DNA from: Callaeas wilsoni
Taxonomy: Eukaryota > Chordata > Aves > Passeriformes > Callaeidae
DNA: 64,000 nucleotides
Direction: 5' to 3'
Assembly (NCBI GenBank): GCA_013398955.1
Contig: VWPU01005333.1
Span: 1 to 64,000, forward strand
A program made the position numbers and the translations under genes. Within the stretch, counting starts at the first letter, position 1, and the number at the start of each line of letters is the position of its first letter. Under the pieces are notes generated by a model, which was not told the origin of the DNA, made no database searches, and saw nothing but the letters and a program-made list of their open reading frames with translations. This document shows, piece by piece, positions 35,975 to 54,539 of this stretch.

Positions 35975-38276
35975 CTAGAAAATAAATAACATCACATTGT
36001 TATTGCAGTCTTGAAATAAGAACAATAAGCCTTGTGAACAGCACTGTTATCGAATACCAAAGATGACAGACAGAGGACGGAGGCCTCTCGGTTTCTGGAG
36101 AAGAAACCACAGGATGTCCCATGAGGCCTTCTGGGAAGAGGCACACTAGGAGAGCAAAGCAGGAACTGAAACCAGCAGACCAGCCAGCTTAATTCAGGCA
36201 ATGACCAGATAAAAGCAAGGCTGCTAAAAGGTTTACTGTGTTCCTCTGAATGCTCTCTCCAAAACCAACCAGCCATTTGCTTCAGTTTTTTCACTGCACC
36301 ACAGCCCACCCAGCCCTTTGTATCTTTCTGCCTTCCTCCCAAAATAGCTCCAGTGCACAGAAGCCTACATGAAAAACAAAATCCAAAGACACTCCATTAG
36401 ACAGTCTGTGTCCTTTTTACTTCCATCTATCCTTTCTTCCACCCTTGTTAAACTGCTCTACTCAGAACTAAAGCTCTGGGGGTGAGGGGATATTTTTTAT
36501 TCTGTGCACCTACAATTAGATTCTGTTCCTAGTTTGTTGCTAGCTAAGACGAACTGATAGAAAAGGGACAGTTAAGTATGTATAGTAGCTATGTATTAGA
36601 ACAGCTTTGGTTTACTTTCTTATAATTAAGGGGGTGGTTGCAGTCAACGGAATAAACCAATAACCCTGATGTGAAAGAAGCTGACATTAGACAAAACTGC
36701 AATTGCATGGCTCTCTCCTGCAATGGCTCATGTACCACAGGCAGAAACACAGGAGAGTGTCAGAAGATGAAAATCTTTACAGACAGCCCAAGCACTGTGA
36801 CTTAAAATCTGATTCTGTATCTAAATGCTGCTCTGCTAACCTAAGATACTTGAGAGTACATAAGAAGAGGGGTGCCTTCTCAAATCTTAAACATTCAAGT
36901 TTCCAGCCATCTTTGGTTTTTATCTTTGACACACACAGTTACTATCTGCACAATCACTACAATTCAAAGGTTCAGGCTTTGTCTGTGGCAAGCTGGAATT
37001 TTCCTACTAACCAGGATAATCTGCCTTTTTCACAAGATCTCTTTTTTCCTAACTGTTTCCAGAGCAGTCAATATTTGAATACAATATAGGGGATACATTA
37101 TAAAGACAACAAATTCCCTGTCAGAAGTATCTGGTAAACCAAAAACTTAAACCCCATCTAAAATAAATGTACATAAAATGTATTTAAAAATCTGTCACTT
37201 AAAAACTTGACAGAGATCTTCTGTAGTTACTTTAGCATAAGTAACTGCACTGGAATTCTACAGAGACTCTGTCTGCTCCTCATGTTCTTCCTGACAGTGA
37301 ACTGCAAAAGCTGCCATGATGCAAGAGGCATTCCTTTGGGTACCACAGTGGACAGCGTGCTTGCACACACAACAGGTGCTCAGCAGAGAAGGGTTTTGCT
37401 TTCCCTTTTTTTTTAATGGTGTTGTCTGTGTGAATCACACCAAACAATTCCAATTCGACACCAATGTGCAACTTAGGATTTTTTCAGCCTACATTCAAAT
37501 TCAGAATGTAGTCCAGATACTTCAACAGCTAATGCTTTACGCAGATCAGAACATCGATGGTCCTCCCCATTTTTATACTCACTGGAGTACCTGTGTGCAA
37601 TAGATCACTTTTGTGTGCATTTCAAAGGTGGTAAACCTCAGCAGGCCCTCAGTGCAACCTTAGTTTGGAGAATACAAAGCGCTCAAGATGTATCCATTAA
37701 CCGGTTTTAGGCAACATTTTAACAACTCTAGTTCTTGCCCAAAACAAGCAGCACAGAGGGAAAAGACTGAGAAAAAAAGGAGGAAGAGGTTGGAAAAAGT
37801 CACAGAAACTTCAGTTCAAAGATGAAACCTAAGCTGGAACATCTTTTAAGTTTGGCCTGGCTTAATCCAACAGTGACCACTGTAGGTCCGAAACTGGAAT
37901 GCTGCAATGTGGAACTTGTTTATTACAAATTTCCATAGTTGCATTCTTGCTGGGGACTATGAATAGGTGAAAATAGTACACCTGAATCCCATTAGGTACT
38001 TCTTTTTACAAGCTTTTTTTAAAGCAAACCCAACATTTTCCTGTAAAAGCCTCTAATGAGCTGCAGCAACATTCAATTTTCTTTATGAACTGCTCTGAAG
38101 TTGCAATGCAACTTGGCTGATTGACTTAATTCTGTCATACCCAAAACACTAGTAAAAACTCAGTGTTTTTTTTTCTCTTTCTTTTAATTACGTAAAAGCA
38201 GTATCTATGAAACCATTAACACGACTTCATTAATAAATGGCCATCAGAACAGAACAGATAATCCCAGAATTCTTAC
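35975..38276 (-). other. ZMIZ1: Intron between window exons 6 and 7; expected small exon not found
   Basis: A 2.3-kb intron with donor GTAAGA and acceptor TTTTCTAG. In human ZMIZ1 a small in-frame exon encodes PEQFNGQNN... and ends in GNVNR between the segments flanking this intron. I read both strands for its reverse complement and found no convincing match and no N gap. Short T- and A-rich runs are the only other features. Confidence 0.7.
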
Positions 38277-38459
38277 CTTGTAATACTGCCCCATGTTGAC
38301 TGTTGGAGGAGGGTACTGCCCTGTGTTTTGCTGGCTTGGCATCCTCTGTCCAGGATAGTTGGGAGATGTAAGGGGTCTTGGAGGGTTGGGAGTGGGGTAC
38401 TGACCAGGCTGGTTTGGAAACTGGCTATTTGGTCCATACTGCTGGTTTCCATAATTCGG
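38277..38459 (-). CDS. ZMIZ1: ZMIZ1 window exon 6: Asn/Gln/Pro/Gly/Tyr-rich low-complexity region
   Basis: The exon encodes 61 residues in phase 0-0: [40 protein letters not shown], and a stretch ending TVNMGQYYK. Acceptor AACAG, donor GTAAGA. Repeated YG, PNY, QYP and PGQ motifs give a prion-like, Tyr/Gln/Pro-rich composition typical of coactivators that form weak multivalent contacts. Compared with human as I recall it, PSSGQY reads QNTGQY here. Confidence 0.97.
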
Positions 38460-38793
38460 CTGTTTCAGGACAGGGATACAAGAAGACAAAGACACGTTTT
38501 ACGCAAGCAGCTTTCTTCTGTGGATTATTAGCATACCTTCAGCAGCACAACCAAAACAAACAAAAACCCCTTCACATGAATACTTCTTAAAAGCATAAAA
38601 ATCTTGCAAACCAAAGTGGGGTAAGACACACGCACTCAGCCTTGTAATGCTGTCAAAGGGTGCTGTGCTTGAAGAAACCAGAATTACAACCAGATGCAAC
38701 GTTCACAAAATTTCTGTGCTTTTGCAAGTGCTACCACACCCAAGCCTGGGGCTCCTTTTCCAGATGTAGAATGGAAGCACGAAAGGAAAAAGT

Positions 38794-38817
38794 TAAATAA
38801 ATAAATAAATAAATAAA
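38794..38817. repeat. (TAAA)n microsatellite
   Basis: About six tandem TAAA units run into an A stretch, in an intron of ZMIZ1. Confidence 0.9.
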
Positions 38818-40326
38818 AAACCCTGGAATCAGCAAGAGCATAGAAGCTGTGTTGTCCATGTCTGCCTTTTCAACGCAGCTGCTCTGCTGGCCTCTTGCTA
38901 GAGTGTTCAGCAATACCTTAACAACTGAAGAGAAGTTCTTCCTACTCATGAGCACTTTGCTAGTGCTAGCTAAGACCGTGCTGTGAATTTGGAATCGAAG
39001 TCATGAAAATTGGAACTCTAAAGGTCATAGAATGTCAATTTGAAAAATCGACTTCCTGATAAGAAGCTTCCATTAATGAATATTTCAAAAAACAATAGGC
39101 AAATATCATCTGCAAAATTCCAGCCCAACAAAAACGTAACATTTATGTCAGTGTTCTGAATTGACTTGTTGGAAACACAAACATATTCACTTACAATGAA
39201 AAACTTGATTCTGAAGCAGCAAAAAGAGATTTAAAGTCATCCTTAATATATGAAATCTGAAAAATCATGTGAACAAGCCACATTTTTTGTTTTCTTAACT
39301 TACTTGTAAACAAGTGGCAGTATTTACAGAGTGAAAAGCCTCACGAGAGAAGCAACTGCTGCAAAAGCACATCCTTTTTTTAAATTTCTGATTAATTTTT
39401 TATTTAGAAAAAAAATAGTTTGCAGAGCAGGGAAGAAATGTAGCTCAGGCAGAAATGTTTCCTGTATTTTCTGCATGCCATGGTCCTCTTTGCTGTGCAT
39501 TTTCTATAAACTCTTAGTACTGTAATTATTGTCAGGGCAGTATCATAATATTCAGAGCTCTACACCTGTTGTTGAAGTCTCAGCTGAATACAGAATTTCA
39601 CCAGGAAATGAACTCTGAAGCTGCTAAGTGATGGCTAGATTTGTAAGAACATTTAGGCGTACGTAGGTGCTGGGAGTTGCTGGAATTCTAAAAAGCCTCT
39701 ACTGCCCAATTCGTAGTAATTTGAAGAGTAAAACACATTGGTGCTTTTTAATTCCAAAAGCTCATTTGCCTACATCTTCGGTTGTCTAAACTTCTCTAAA
39801 AATTTGACCCGAAGTGTTTTGCCCTGTCACATTACAAGTCAATGGCAGTGTAATTTTGCCTAGAAGCCATTCAGATCTCCTACAGCAGCATGGGACCTTA
39901 TCACACTCCAAATAAACTGGTATTAGATAAATGCTGACAGAGAGGGATTCGAGTTCAACATTATTTATATTCATCTTAGTGACTATGCAAATCAACACTC
40001 AAAAAGTTTGGAAAGCAACTGTTCCCTAAAAAACGACTGCTGTTACTACTGGTGTTACAGTACAATGTCCGTCCTGTATTTCGTTACAAAAATAAAACCA
40101 TCCAAGAAAATGCAGATCAGATATCTGTTGGGCTACAATGAAGTATTTCACCCTCAGTGTCTCTTCTAAGCTGTCACCTTAAAAGACTCCACTCCTGTGA
40201 TGGAAGCCTGTTTAAGATCTATGAAGTCATCACGAGAATCTTAGAATGATATTCTGGTTTGGGGCCTTTCTTGGATTTAATGACCGTCATATGGACTAAC
40301 ATAGCAAGGGTCAACCTTCGGGTTTG

Positions 40327-40340
40327 TTTTTTTTTTTTGT
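40327..40340. repeat. Poly(T) tract
   Basis: A T homopolymer of about 13 bases lies between two imperfect copies of an AACCTTC-GGTTT-type sequence. This is simple sequence in an intron. Confidence 0.7.
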
Positions 40341-40415
40341 TTAGGGTAAACCTTCTGGTTTAGAAACTAAAAAGGAAGAGCTGCTCCTGCTTATATTTGA
40401 ATGGCTGCACTCCTA

Positions 40416-45907
<5,492 letters not shown>

Positions 45908-46022
45908 CTGGCTTTGAGAGGTGTTAGTCACACCCCATACTGTGGTGACCACTGATAAAGAGCCTGGAGGCTGGTTGGTATTTTGTTGCCAAGGAACAGA
46001 ATCATAAGGGAAAGACCCATCA
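45908..46022 (-). CDS. ZMIZ1: ZMIZ1 window exon 2
   Basis: The exon completes a Ser codon (AG|T) and encodes 38 residues: [20 protein letters not shown] then [18 protein letters not shown], identical to mammalian ZMIZ1 as far as I can recall. Acceptor TTTTGCAG, donor GTAAGC. It links the N-terminal helical domain to the low-complexity region. The only AUG near its start (46018-46020) is out of frame and opens a 30-codon ORF, which matters if transcription ever starts at the intronic CpG island. Confidence 0.97.
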
Positions 46023-46914
46023 CTGCAAAAACAAACGTTCGGGAGGGTGAGATTTCGGAAGTTTAAACTGTGGCAAATTGCTGGTGGGGACAAAGGAATT
46101 AACGTCTGACATTACTGTAACTCTCCACTCCTCCTCCACTATTAGCCTAGTATTCTCAGAAGCATGAAGTTTCTTTAATAGCAATGTGATCGTATCAAAC
46201 CACACAGAACGAATGAATTCCTTAACTATATCAAAGCACAGGGCTTTTACCATAAAAAGGTCTGTCAGCAGTGAAAGTCCAAGTAAACTCAGGGGCAGAG
46301 TTTCAAACAAGGACACTAAGTTACTCAGAAGCACGTATTTTTTTGCAATTCATCCCAAGCTCTTCAACAATCACTGCTTCAGCTGCCTTATATCAATTCA
46401 ATTAGATTTTCAGACCAGACTGCAGCTCCACTGTCTGCAGTGGGTCCCCAAATGGCCAGAAAAGCCTTTAAAGCAATAGCGGTTCAACATCATTTTGCAA
46501 AGTAAATTGAAATTCAGATAGTGTTCTCCCACACGATGGATAAGCTGCATGCCAAAAACGGTATTAGCTCATCAGCATTCTAGAAAATCAACTGCAGATA
46601 TACAACACATCTTTCAGATAAATATGTGGATGAGGGGATTGGGATTTTCCATTAGCTTTGTCCACACATACATGCAAACATTTCTTACAGTTCTTCTCAT
46701 ACGAAAGCATTGGTGGATTCAGAATGAGCCCAGGATAGGTACGCACTTAGTGTAATTAATGAAATACCTTAAATCCAGTGAAAGTAACTATCAATCCTAG
46801 GACCATAAAATACATTCCACTTGAAATTTGCTCATTCTCATACTATTAACTTGTAAATTAGATTTCTATTTGCATATACACACATACACACAGGTGATCT
46901 TTCCTCATCTAGAT

Positions 46915-46944
46915 ATAGATAGACAGATAGATAGATAGATAGAA
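46915..46944. repeat. (GATA)n microsatellite
   Basis: About seven GATA/GACA units in tandem, flanked by CA- and TA-rich sequence. It is likely length-polymorphic. Confidence 0.9.
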
Positions 46945-49900
46945 ATACACACATATATACCATATTACAGACACACATTGCTCTTTCATTTTCAAACACC
47001 ATTGATTTGTATTTTATATCAAGAACTGCATTTTTGTCTTGACTACCAGCTATCACCAAAATTCTATCCAGGGCTAACTTGCCTAAAGAATCTATACAGG
47101 CTCTACATGGACTCCATCAATGCACTTCAAAGCCTGCTCACTCTCCCATGACCCCAGACAGTACTCCAGGCTTGGACCACTTCTCCTTCCTTTTGTGCTG
47201 TAAGCCAAAATCAAGGACTACCTCTGTGTTCATTCTTTAGCCTGTTTGTACCGCCAAGCGAGAATCATTTCAGAACAGGAATTGCTCTGCACAAAGAGTG
47301 CATGTATGTGATAAAAACTGCCTCTGTCCCAAATAACAAATAATGTAATAACAGCAACGGTGTAAATGAAGCAGTGAATACATTTCACAAACAGCTAGGA
47401 AATTTCAAACAAATGCCACAATGCTCTGCCAGCACACCAGCACTGTATTACAACATAACTGTGAATTTCAACTGACCTACTTGCTTCAAAATACCCATAC
47501 CCAGTCAAGCAATAAAATCACACAAAAAATTAAATTAGGGAAAAGAATAATTTCCCCTAACAAATAATTAGAGAAAATTAACAGAAAATGGTAATTCTCA
47601 ATAAGATGCCTGACACTTTATGTTTACATTGACAGCATCCACATAAACCAGTGTGTGAATCAGGACATACTGAATGCCGTGCAATCACTAAGTCCTGCCA
47701 GTCCATGTTTCTTTAAAATATTTTCTCTTAGAATCTTGCCCCTCTCACTCAGAGGCACAGACAATGGCTTCAGTGACTAATATTTGCAAGTGACGCAATG
47801 CAAGTCCCTCCACCAGCATTGAGACAAATGATGACTAACCCAGAATTTGTGACTGCTATTAAGATCTTCTCTTTTATCCTGCTCTGAATGATGCCTCCTA
47901 CTTTACTTCCTTCTCTGACTGTTTCTGATGATGTCTGCTCTGTGATTTGTTTGGATATTTATGGCACATATGAGTGTTCATGTACTTCAGTGACTACAAA
48001 GAAGCTCTCTCCATGACATAAGCAGTGAAAGGACTCACTCACTGCAGACATTCCTCTCTATTCCCCACTGACGTGCTGTGGACAGGTAATAAAACCTGAG
48101 GAGCAAGGCAAATATTTTGCAAGTGTATGAGTAAATAAGAAGGGTAATGACAGGCAGGAATCAAACCACAGAGTCACTGAAGATTCTTCTAATGCAAATA
48201 TGCCATACAGTTTGTAAACACACTCCAACTTTGAGCAAGCAATGCTTTAGTCTGCTGTTAAGAAGTTATAATTATTACTTCACTTTCTTTGCCTCCTAAG
48301 CATGTTTCTCTTATCTGTTTCTCTTCTTTACAATATGCAGAAGAGATTTCACATATCATTCCTCCATAGTTTTCAGTGGTAGAGTCAGATCATTTGCTCA
48401 GTGGAAGGCTACACGGAGTTCTCAAAGACTATATAATCACTTCATCCTAATTATAAATACAGAGTAAATCACTCAATTTTTACTGTATTACAGACACCTC
48501 AAGAAACCATATTGTTGACATATAATAAAGCATCCAGCACCACACAAAAAAGCCAGAAAAAGAGACCAGCTACAGATTTGTGGAGAAATATTCATTGTGC
48601 ACATTGAACCATGTGACTACCGCATTATCCAACACAGGACCTAATGATAAATCTCAAACATTATTAATATCAGAAATTATAGCAACACTGAAATAGTGAT
48701 AGATGTGCCTTGCAGAACATGAACTTAAATAGCCTAATATCCACTTACTGTCCTGAACCTCATCCCTCAAATTTCACCTTAGTTACCCCATGAGAAATCC
48801 ATGGCAATCTCATGGTTGGCATTCCCCAGCATTTACTCTGGCCCATCACCAATTACATGCGTGTCTGAGCACGACTTTTGCCATGCTGGATACAATACCC
48901 ACCCTTCCTCCGTCACGTGGCTTCCTTGGTTTCAAGCTGTAGGAGATGCTGAGACTCGTGCCACTCAACTAGAGGATTACTTGTCCCTCCACTCCGCTCT
49001 TTCAACTTCCGTTTCTGTCCTTAAAACTACCCAAAGGAATATTCCCACCATCAAAGGAAAATCCATGTAAGCACCGTAATGAAACGTGACCAATCCAATT
49101 CTCATTTGCAAAGAGCAGTGGTTTTCCCCTGTTATTATACAGAGCTGTGAATTATCCTGAAATTCCTTTCTTTAAACTTGAAAATGGCAGCCAATAGAGA
49201 AAGAAGCTTCAACCTCTTCAGCCAAAGCGAAATGCTGCCCATGACATTGCTCCTGTTGAACTGTACAAGGGTAATTAAGTCTCTCACTGCACCCTGGAGG
49301 GCAGTGAGTCAGTTTGGGCTCAGCTGGAGCCCACTAAGAGAGTATTGACTAAATTTACGATAGTGCTAATGAACCTATACATACTACTGGTCAGCATTAA
49401 AGGCCAAACAGCAGAGGAAGCCACAGAGCAAAGAGGAAGAGATGGAGAGAAATTACTTCTCAAAGTAATGTTTCGCTACTGTGATGTAGCAAAACTGCAA
49501 CCAAGCAATGAGGAAGGATTTCTTAGCTACTGGCAAATGTACTGAACCTACCAGTAAATATAACACTCAGGTTGAAGAAGTACCTTGGTAGTTAGGTCTA
49601 AAAAGCTTCTCTTAATCCCAGTACTAAGCAGATATCCAGTCTCTAGGAAAGGTTACAGACGTCATGTCAGACACAGACTGATAGCTAATTTCAATAAAAA
49701 TTTCTTAATAACAAGTGACTTCTGTAGAGTAAATTAATACTAGTGAATTACTGTAGTTTATACATGATTTGTGGCATTATTTGCTGTATTTCAAATATGT
49801 TTATGTTGTCACTAGAGCAATTGTAAATGTATCTGATACTCTGTTTACATGTCTTCATTCCTTGAGGAAGGAAAGATTCAGATGGTTTAGTGAAGCATGC

Positions 49901-52900
49901 ATCCCTAGAGCATTGGCACTTTACATATTGTGGAGGAGGGTGGAAACTGGAATTACACATTCCTGGTGATTTTCCACATCACTTGTTGAGACGGCCAGGT
50001 GTTTAACATACTACCTTCATAAAGCATCTACTTCTGTTTCAAACACTGTAAATCTACCAACTACTGCACCAGATGCTGACTTTCTAAAAAAACCTTCTCA
50101 GTCCAACCACTGACATCAAGTTTCCCACAACTGGGCCTTCAGTGGCTACTTTCTGTTGCTTACCCTCAAGCCAGCTTTGCAGTTTTGCAGGGGTCTTTAA
50201 CATCTCTGAAGCATGGTCATCCCTCCTGAAGGGTAGCTGACACGCAGGGAAGTCACGCATGCCTTTAAATCTACCAACTCTACCCTAACTTTCTCAGTTG
50301 ACACCAAGATCAGCAGGTAACAGCCACTGTAACACTGACTATCATTTCTCCCACATCTTCTTTTGTCACCCATGGACACCTTCAGAGGAGAGCACCTCAT
50401 GACAAGGTGTGAGGTGTCAGGAGCATGACACAGGCCAAACACTTCTCTGCAATAACACATAGCCAAAAATCAGAACAGTCAAAATACAGCCCAAAACTGC
50501 TGATCTGTTCCTGCCTTACGGCACCTCTCTGTGTCTGCACCTTCTCTGCCTCTGGGCAGATGTGTGCTCAGGGTGGTCAGCACCCCTGCCTGTATTCTTG
50601 GTTGGAGCCTCTAGGTGACACTACTTTAATACAAACGAAACCATAACAATTTCCAAACAAGGCTCCTTGCTCCCCTCTTTTCGCCCTAGAACCTCATGCA
50701 TTTGCAGCGGAAAAACATCACAAATCCCTCAATCAGAACAGGCAAGAAAGCCCCGGATAACTGAAGCACCAAGACACGAGTTTCATGCCTGTGTTGTCTC
50801 ACAAGTTAGGCAGCTCAGCTTCTTTCAGTCAGGTTTAGTTTTTGTTTTACTTGGATTTCTTGAGTGAACAACACTCATGTAGCTTTAATTACTAATATGG
50901 ATTCAGTTTGCAAGCCTTCTTGATTAGGGCACCACCATGAACCTAACACTAGAAATTGGGAAAAAAAGTAGCTTAAGTCCTTTCTGAAGCATTTTAGTAT
51001 TTCATAGCAAAAAGGCAGTTCAAATTCAGTGTTTGCACTGCACCATGCAAACCTAACGACTGGATAAGCTAGGAATCCCTGATAATCTATTTGTAAATTA
51101 CAGATCAAATGTTTTTGTTTTCTTTTTCCTTTAGGTCAAAGTTGCACTGAAAATATCCCCGGCCTTGAGTATTAATTCAAGAAAACCCCACTGTGACAAC
51201 TGAAAGACAAAATTTGTTTTTGCTTACTGCTTATCAAAAACATTTTGGACACCTCCTTTTATTTCCTTTTTGAAAACCCCTGGACATTTAGAAGGGAACG
51301 ACTGACTTCTCATTTTTCATTGAGATTCTTTTTCAAAGAAACAAAGCCAGCACCTCCCCACCTGAGATACACGCACCATCTTCACACGCCTACAGTGCTT
51401 GGCCAGTGTATTTCAACTTGAACACCTAACATTAGTTTTCAGTCTAGGTGACAGTTACTATTAAACACATTACTACGAAAAAAACCAAACCACAAAATTT
51501 AACCGAGTTATCTCCTGACCTTTTGTGCTGTGTTTTCCGTAGGCTGTGTAAACCACTCTATGCAATTTGTCCTCTGTTCACACAGAGGAACATGACAGAG
51601 CCAGGAGACACCAATGTGGAAAGAACACGAAGACCACTTAGAGTCAGCAAGCATACACAATGACATATTGTAAAGGAAACATATAATAAGTACCTCTGTA
51701 CATCACACACTGACATGAACCAAACTAAAAGCTGATGTCGTGTACAGGTACCCTAAACTGCTTACATTCAAGATGAGGAAAGCAAGAGGGTGGTGTAGTT
51801 AGTCTGCATACTAATACTGACTCTGGATGGCTAGCAACAATTAGCTTTTGACTGATGCCATCTATGTGATTCACACCTTCCTCACATACATTCCTCTATT
51901 TAGCATTATTATTTGAAGACTTTTAAATTGTATTGGCATAAATTAAGGCACCATCCCGCGTTTCACTAAGCAAACACCTAAAACACAATCCCATCCAAAT
52001 CACTGAGTGTTTCCATGTAATGTTAAAATTTAAAAAGCCAATTTGGAAGTATTCTACAAGACTTTATTTCCCTCTACTTCTTAATGGCATGACTACAAAC
52101 ATCCAGGTTTTACAAAGAAAATACATAGTTCAAAAAAAATTCCATCATGATTTCTCAAGTCTGTTGATTCCTTCCACTCTTTCCAACTAGATGAATATGT
52201 TCTCTAACCCTTTGGAAAGCTTTGATTCTCCCAACTCCAAATGCACAGCAGATCCATACCTACTCCTTCTCTATCAAAAAAGAATTACCTCAAGTGTTGT
52301 TTCCGTACTGGATGTTGCCTGTACCATGAAAAGGAAGACTGAAAGTAGTTAGAAATTTCATAATTCGCTGTAAAGAGAAGGAGGCTGTTTTCTGGCAAAC
52401 AGTATGAGAATACAGAAGCACTCTGAACCCCTTCTAGGTGAGCAGATGCAGGTGAAGCAGTCAAAAGGTGAAGGCAACAAGCCATTTATCAGCTCAGTGG
52501 TTTGGATGGCACCTGCTGCTAGCAGGTGGCTATCACCCCCTGCCTCTGCTCTTTTAAACATCCACACACACATTTATAATAACCATGCATGCAGCCACAC
52601 ACATATGCACAATACAGGCGTTTGTGTGGAGACTGAGACAGCGAAATCGAGCTGGCAGTTCAGCAGGTGATACAAAGCACCTCTGGAAGCTGAAAGCCCT
52701 AAACTTTTTCTTTATATTCGTGACAAGGCCTGTGAGGCCTGCATGACTTATGACTGCACAAGGCGGGAATGCTGCCTTCCATTTCACATTGGGTTGCTAC
52801 AGATCAGGCTGTGACACGCTCGCTGCTGTGCTTCCTGGCGCCTTACTCTACACTCAGTGTCATCACTTAGAGCCATGCCTGCAAGTCTCATGCTGCTCAG

Positions 52901-54243
52901 CAAGACTTACTGCATCTGATTTTAACTCCTGAAATTAGAAAAATGCATTAGGCCAAATAATTAGATTAATTCATAAGTTTTTGAACCTGTAAAAACCCAC
53001 ATCTCCCCTGCATGCACACACGGTCCTGCTTCACTACAGATTTCATATATGTCCACGCACATGTGTGTGCGCCCGCAAAGATACAGAGATAACACAACTT
53101 ATTTCTGCCCATGTGGAATAAACGATCACAGCTATGCAGGTAAGAAACAAAAATGCTACTGAGACCCACTCCTGCCTCGAAGAAGCAGAAGGGGTTACAT
53201 TGTCTGACATGGGGACTACAGCATCCATCTGATCAAAGGAAAAAAGATTAAACCATCACACCCAGTTCTATTGTCATACAAGTAGACCATGCAATGCATT
53301 ACTACAGCCCAGATTACAGTTACAAAATTCACCGGTAACAGCCCTGCTATTAACATGCCACCTGTTACCTTTTTCAAAATGCTGAAATTATCTTATGATG
53401 GTTTTCAGCTTGACAAATGCAGTTTAATCTTTATTGCATCTCACAGCACAGACCTCCTTCATCCATGTCTTATTTATCTCACGTGTGTCGGAATGCAACC
53501 CCGAGCCCTCACAGTCCCCCCCTGCCACCAGGCATTCCTTCTGCTCTGCTTTATCAATATACCTGGGTTTCCATATCCGACTGCTCCTTTACAATAAAAA
53601 ACACACCCACCCAGTATTCTACCATTGCCTGTTGCCTTGGTAATCCAAATGCCTGGGTACTCGCTGATTATCGGCGAATGAGACTCGCATTGTTCACACC
53701 GCAGCGCGTCTGCTATGTTAATGTGAGATAATGGCAGCCAGAAGACTCCTTTTGTTCCCAGCTTTGCTGTTTATTCATAGTGCCTGGAGGTCAGCGACTG
53801 CTACAACAACCGGGGAAGGAACCGCTGAGAGCGTGAGCAGATTCCACTTCTGCTTTTGCCTCTGAGACAGGGGGAAACACGAGCAGCCCCGCACAGCGAG
53901 AAGGGCACCGGGAGCTCTGCAGTCTGACTCACGCAAGGTGTAGCAGGCGGCTCGGAGGAAGATGTGATGGACTTGCACTTCCGAGATTTTAGATGAAGCT
54001 GATTTACGCTCCCCGACAACAGAAAAAAACCGCTTTCTTCGAGAGGCACGGCGGGAAGGGAGGGAGAGAGGGAGGAGGGGGCAGCACAGCACCGCCGCAA
54101 CTTACGGGAAGCGAGCCGGGCTGGGGGCTCCGGGGCTGCCCGCGGAGCAGCGACAGTCCTGCCCAGCCTCTGAGGGCAGCGGCCGGGCCGGGGAAAGCGC
54201 CCGGAGCGGGGCGGGCGGGGACGGGGACGGAGCGGCCGGGCAG

Positions 54244-54317
54244 GGCACGGGCAGGACACGGGCAGGACACGGGCAGGGCACGGGCAGGGCACGGGCAGGG
54301 CGCGGGCGGGGCGCGGG
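54244..54317. repeat. 11-bp GC-rich minisatellite left of the gap
   Basis: Between six and seven tandem copies of an 11-bp unit of the form GACACGGGCAG / GGCACGGGCAG run straight into the N gap. The unit grows GC-richer towards the gap (GGCGCGGGCGG). Confidence 0.9.
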
Positions 54318-54539
54318 NNNNNNNNNNNNNNNNNNNNNNNNNNNNNNNNNNNNNNNNNNNNNNNNNNNNNNNNNNNNNNNNNNNNNNNNNNNNNNNNNNN
54401 NNNNNNNNNNNNNNNNNNNNNNNNNNNNNNNNNNNNNNNNNNNNNNNNNNNNNNNNNNNNNNNNNNNNNNNNNNNNNNNNNNNNNNNNNNNNNNNNNNNN
54501 NNNNNNNNNNNNNNNNNNNNNNNNNNNNNNNNNNNNNNN
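54318..54539. other. Assembly gap (222 N)
   Basis: A run of 222 undetermined bases in the middle of the CpG island. The minisatellite motif resumes on the right side (CACGGGCAG at 54540-54548), so the missing sequence is probably more of the same repeat. The true length is unknown. Confidence 0.97.

Noticed and set aside
38085..38110. Minus-strand CTTCAG|AGCAGTTC, tested as the missing exon because it could read Glu-Gln-Phe
   Set aside because: Only three residues agree with the expected human segment; the following codons diverge completely and no matching donor follows.
47080..47300. Possible interspersed repeat (CR1-like LINE fragment) in the large intron
   Set aside because: Slightly different composition, but no diagnostic CR1 3'-end octamer repeat or reverse-transcriptase coding was recognised; a RepeatMasker run would decide.
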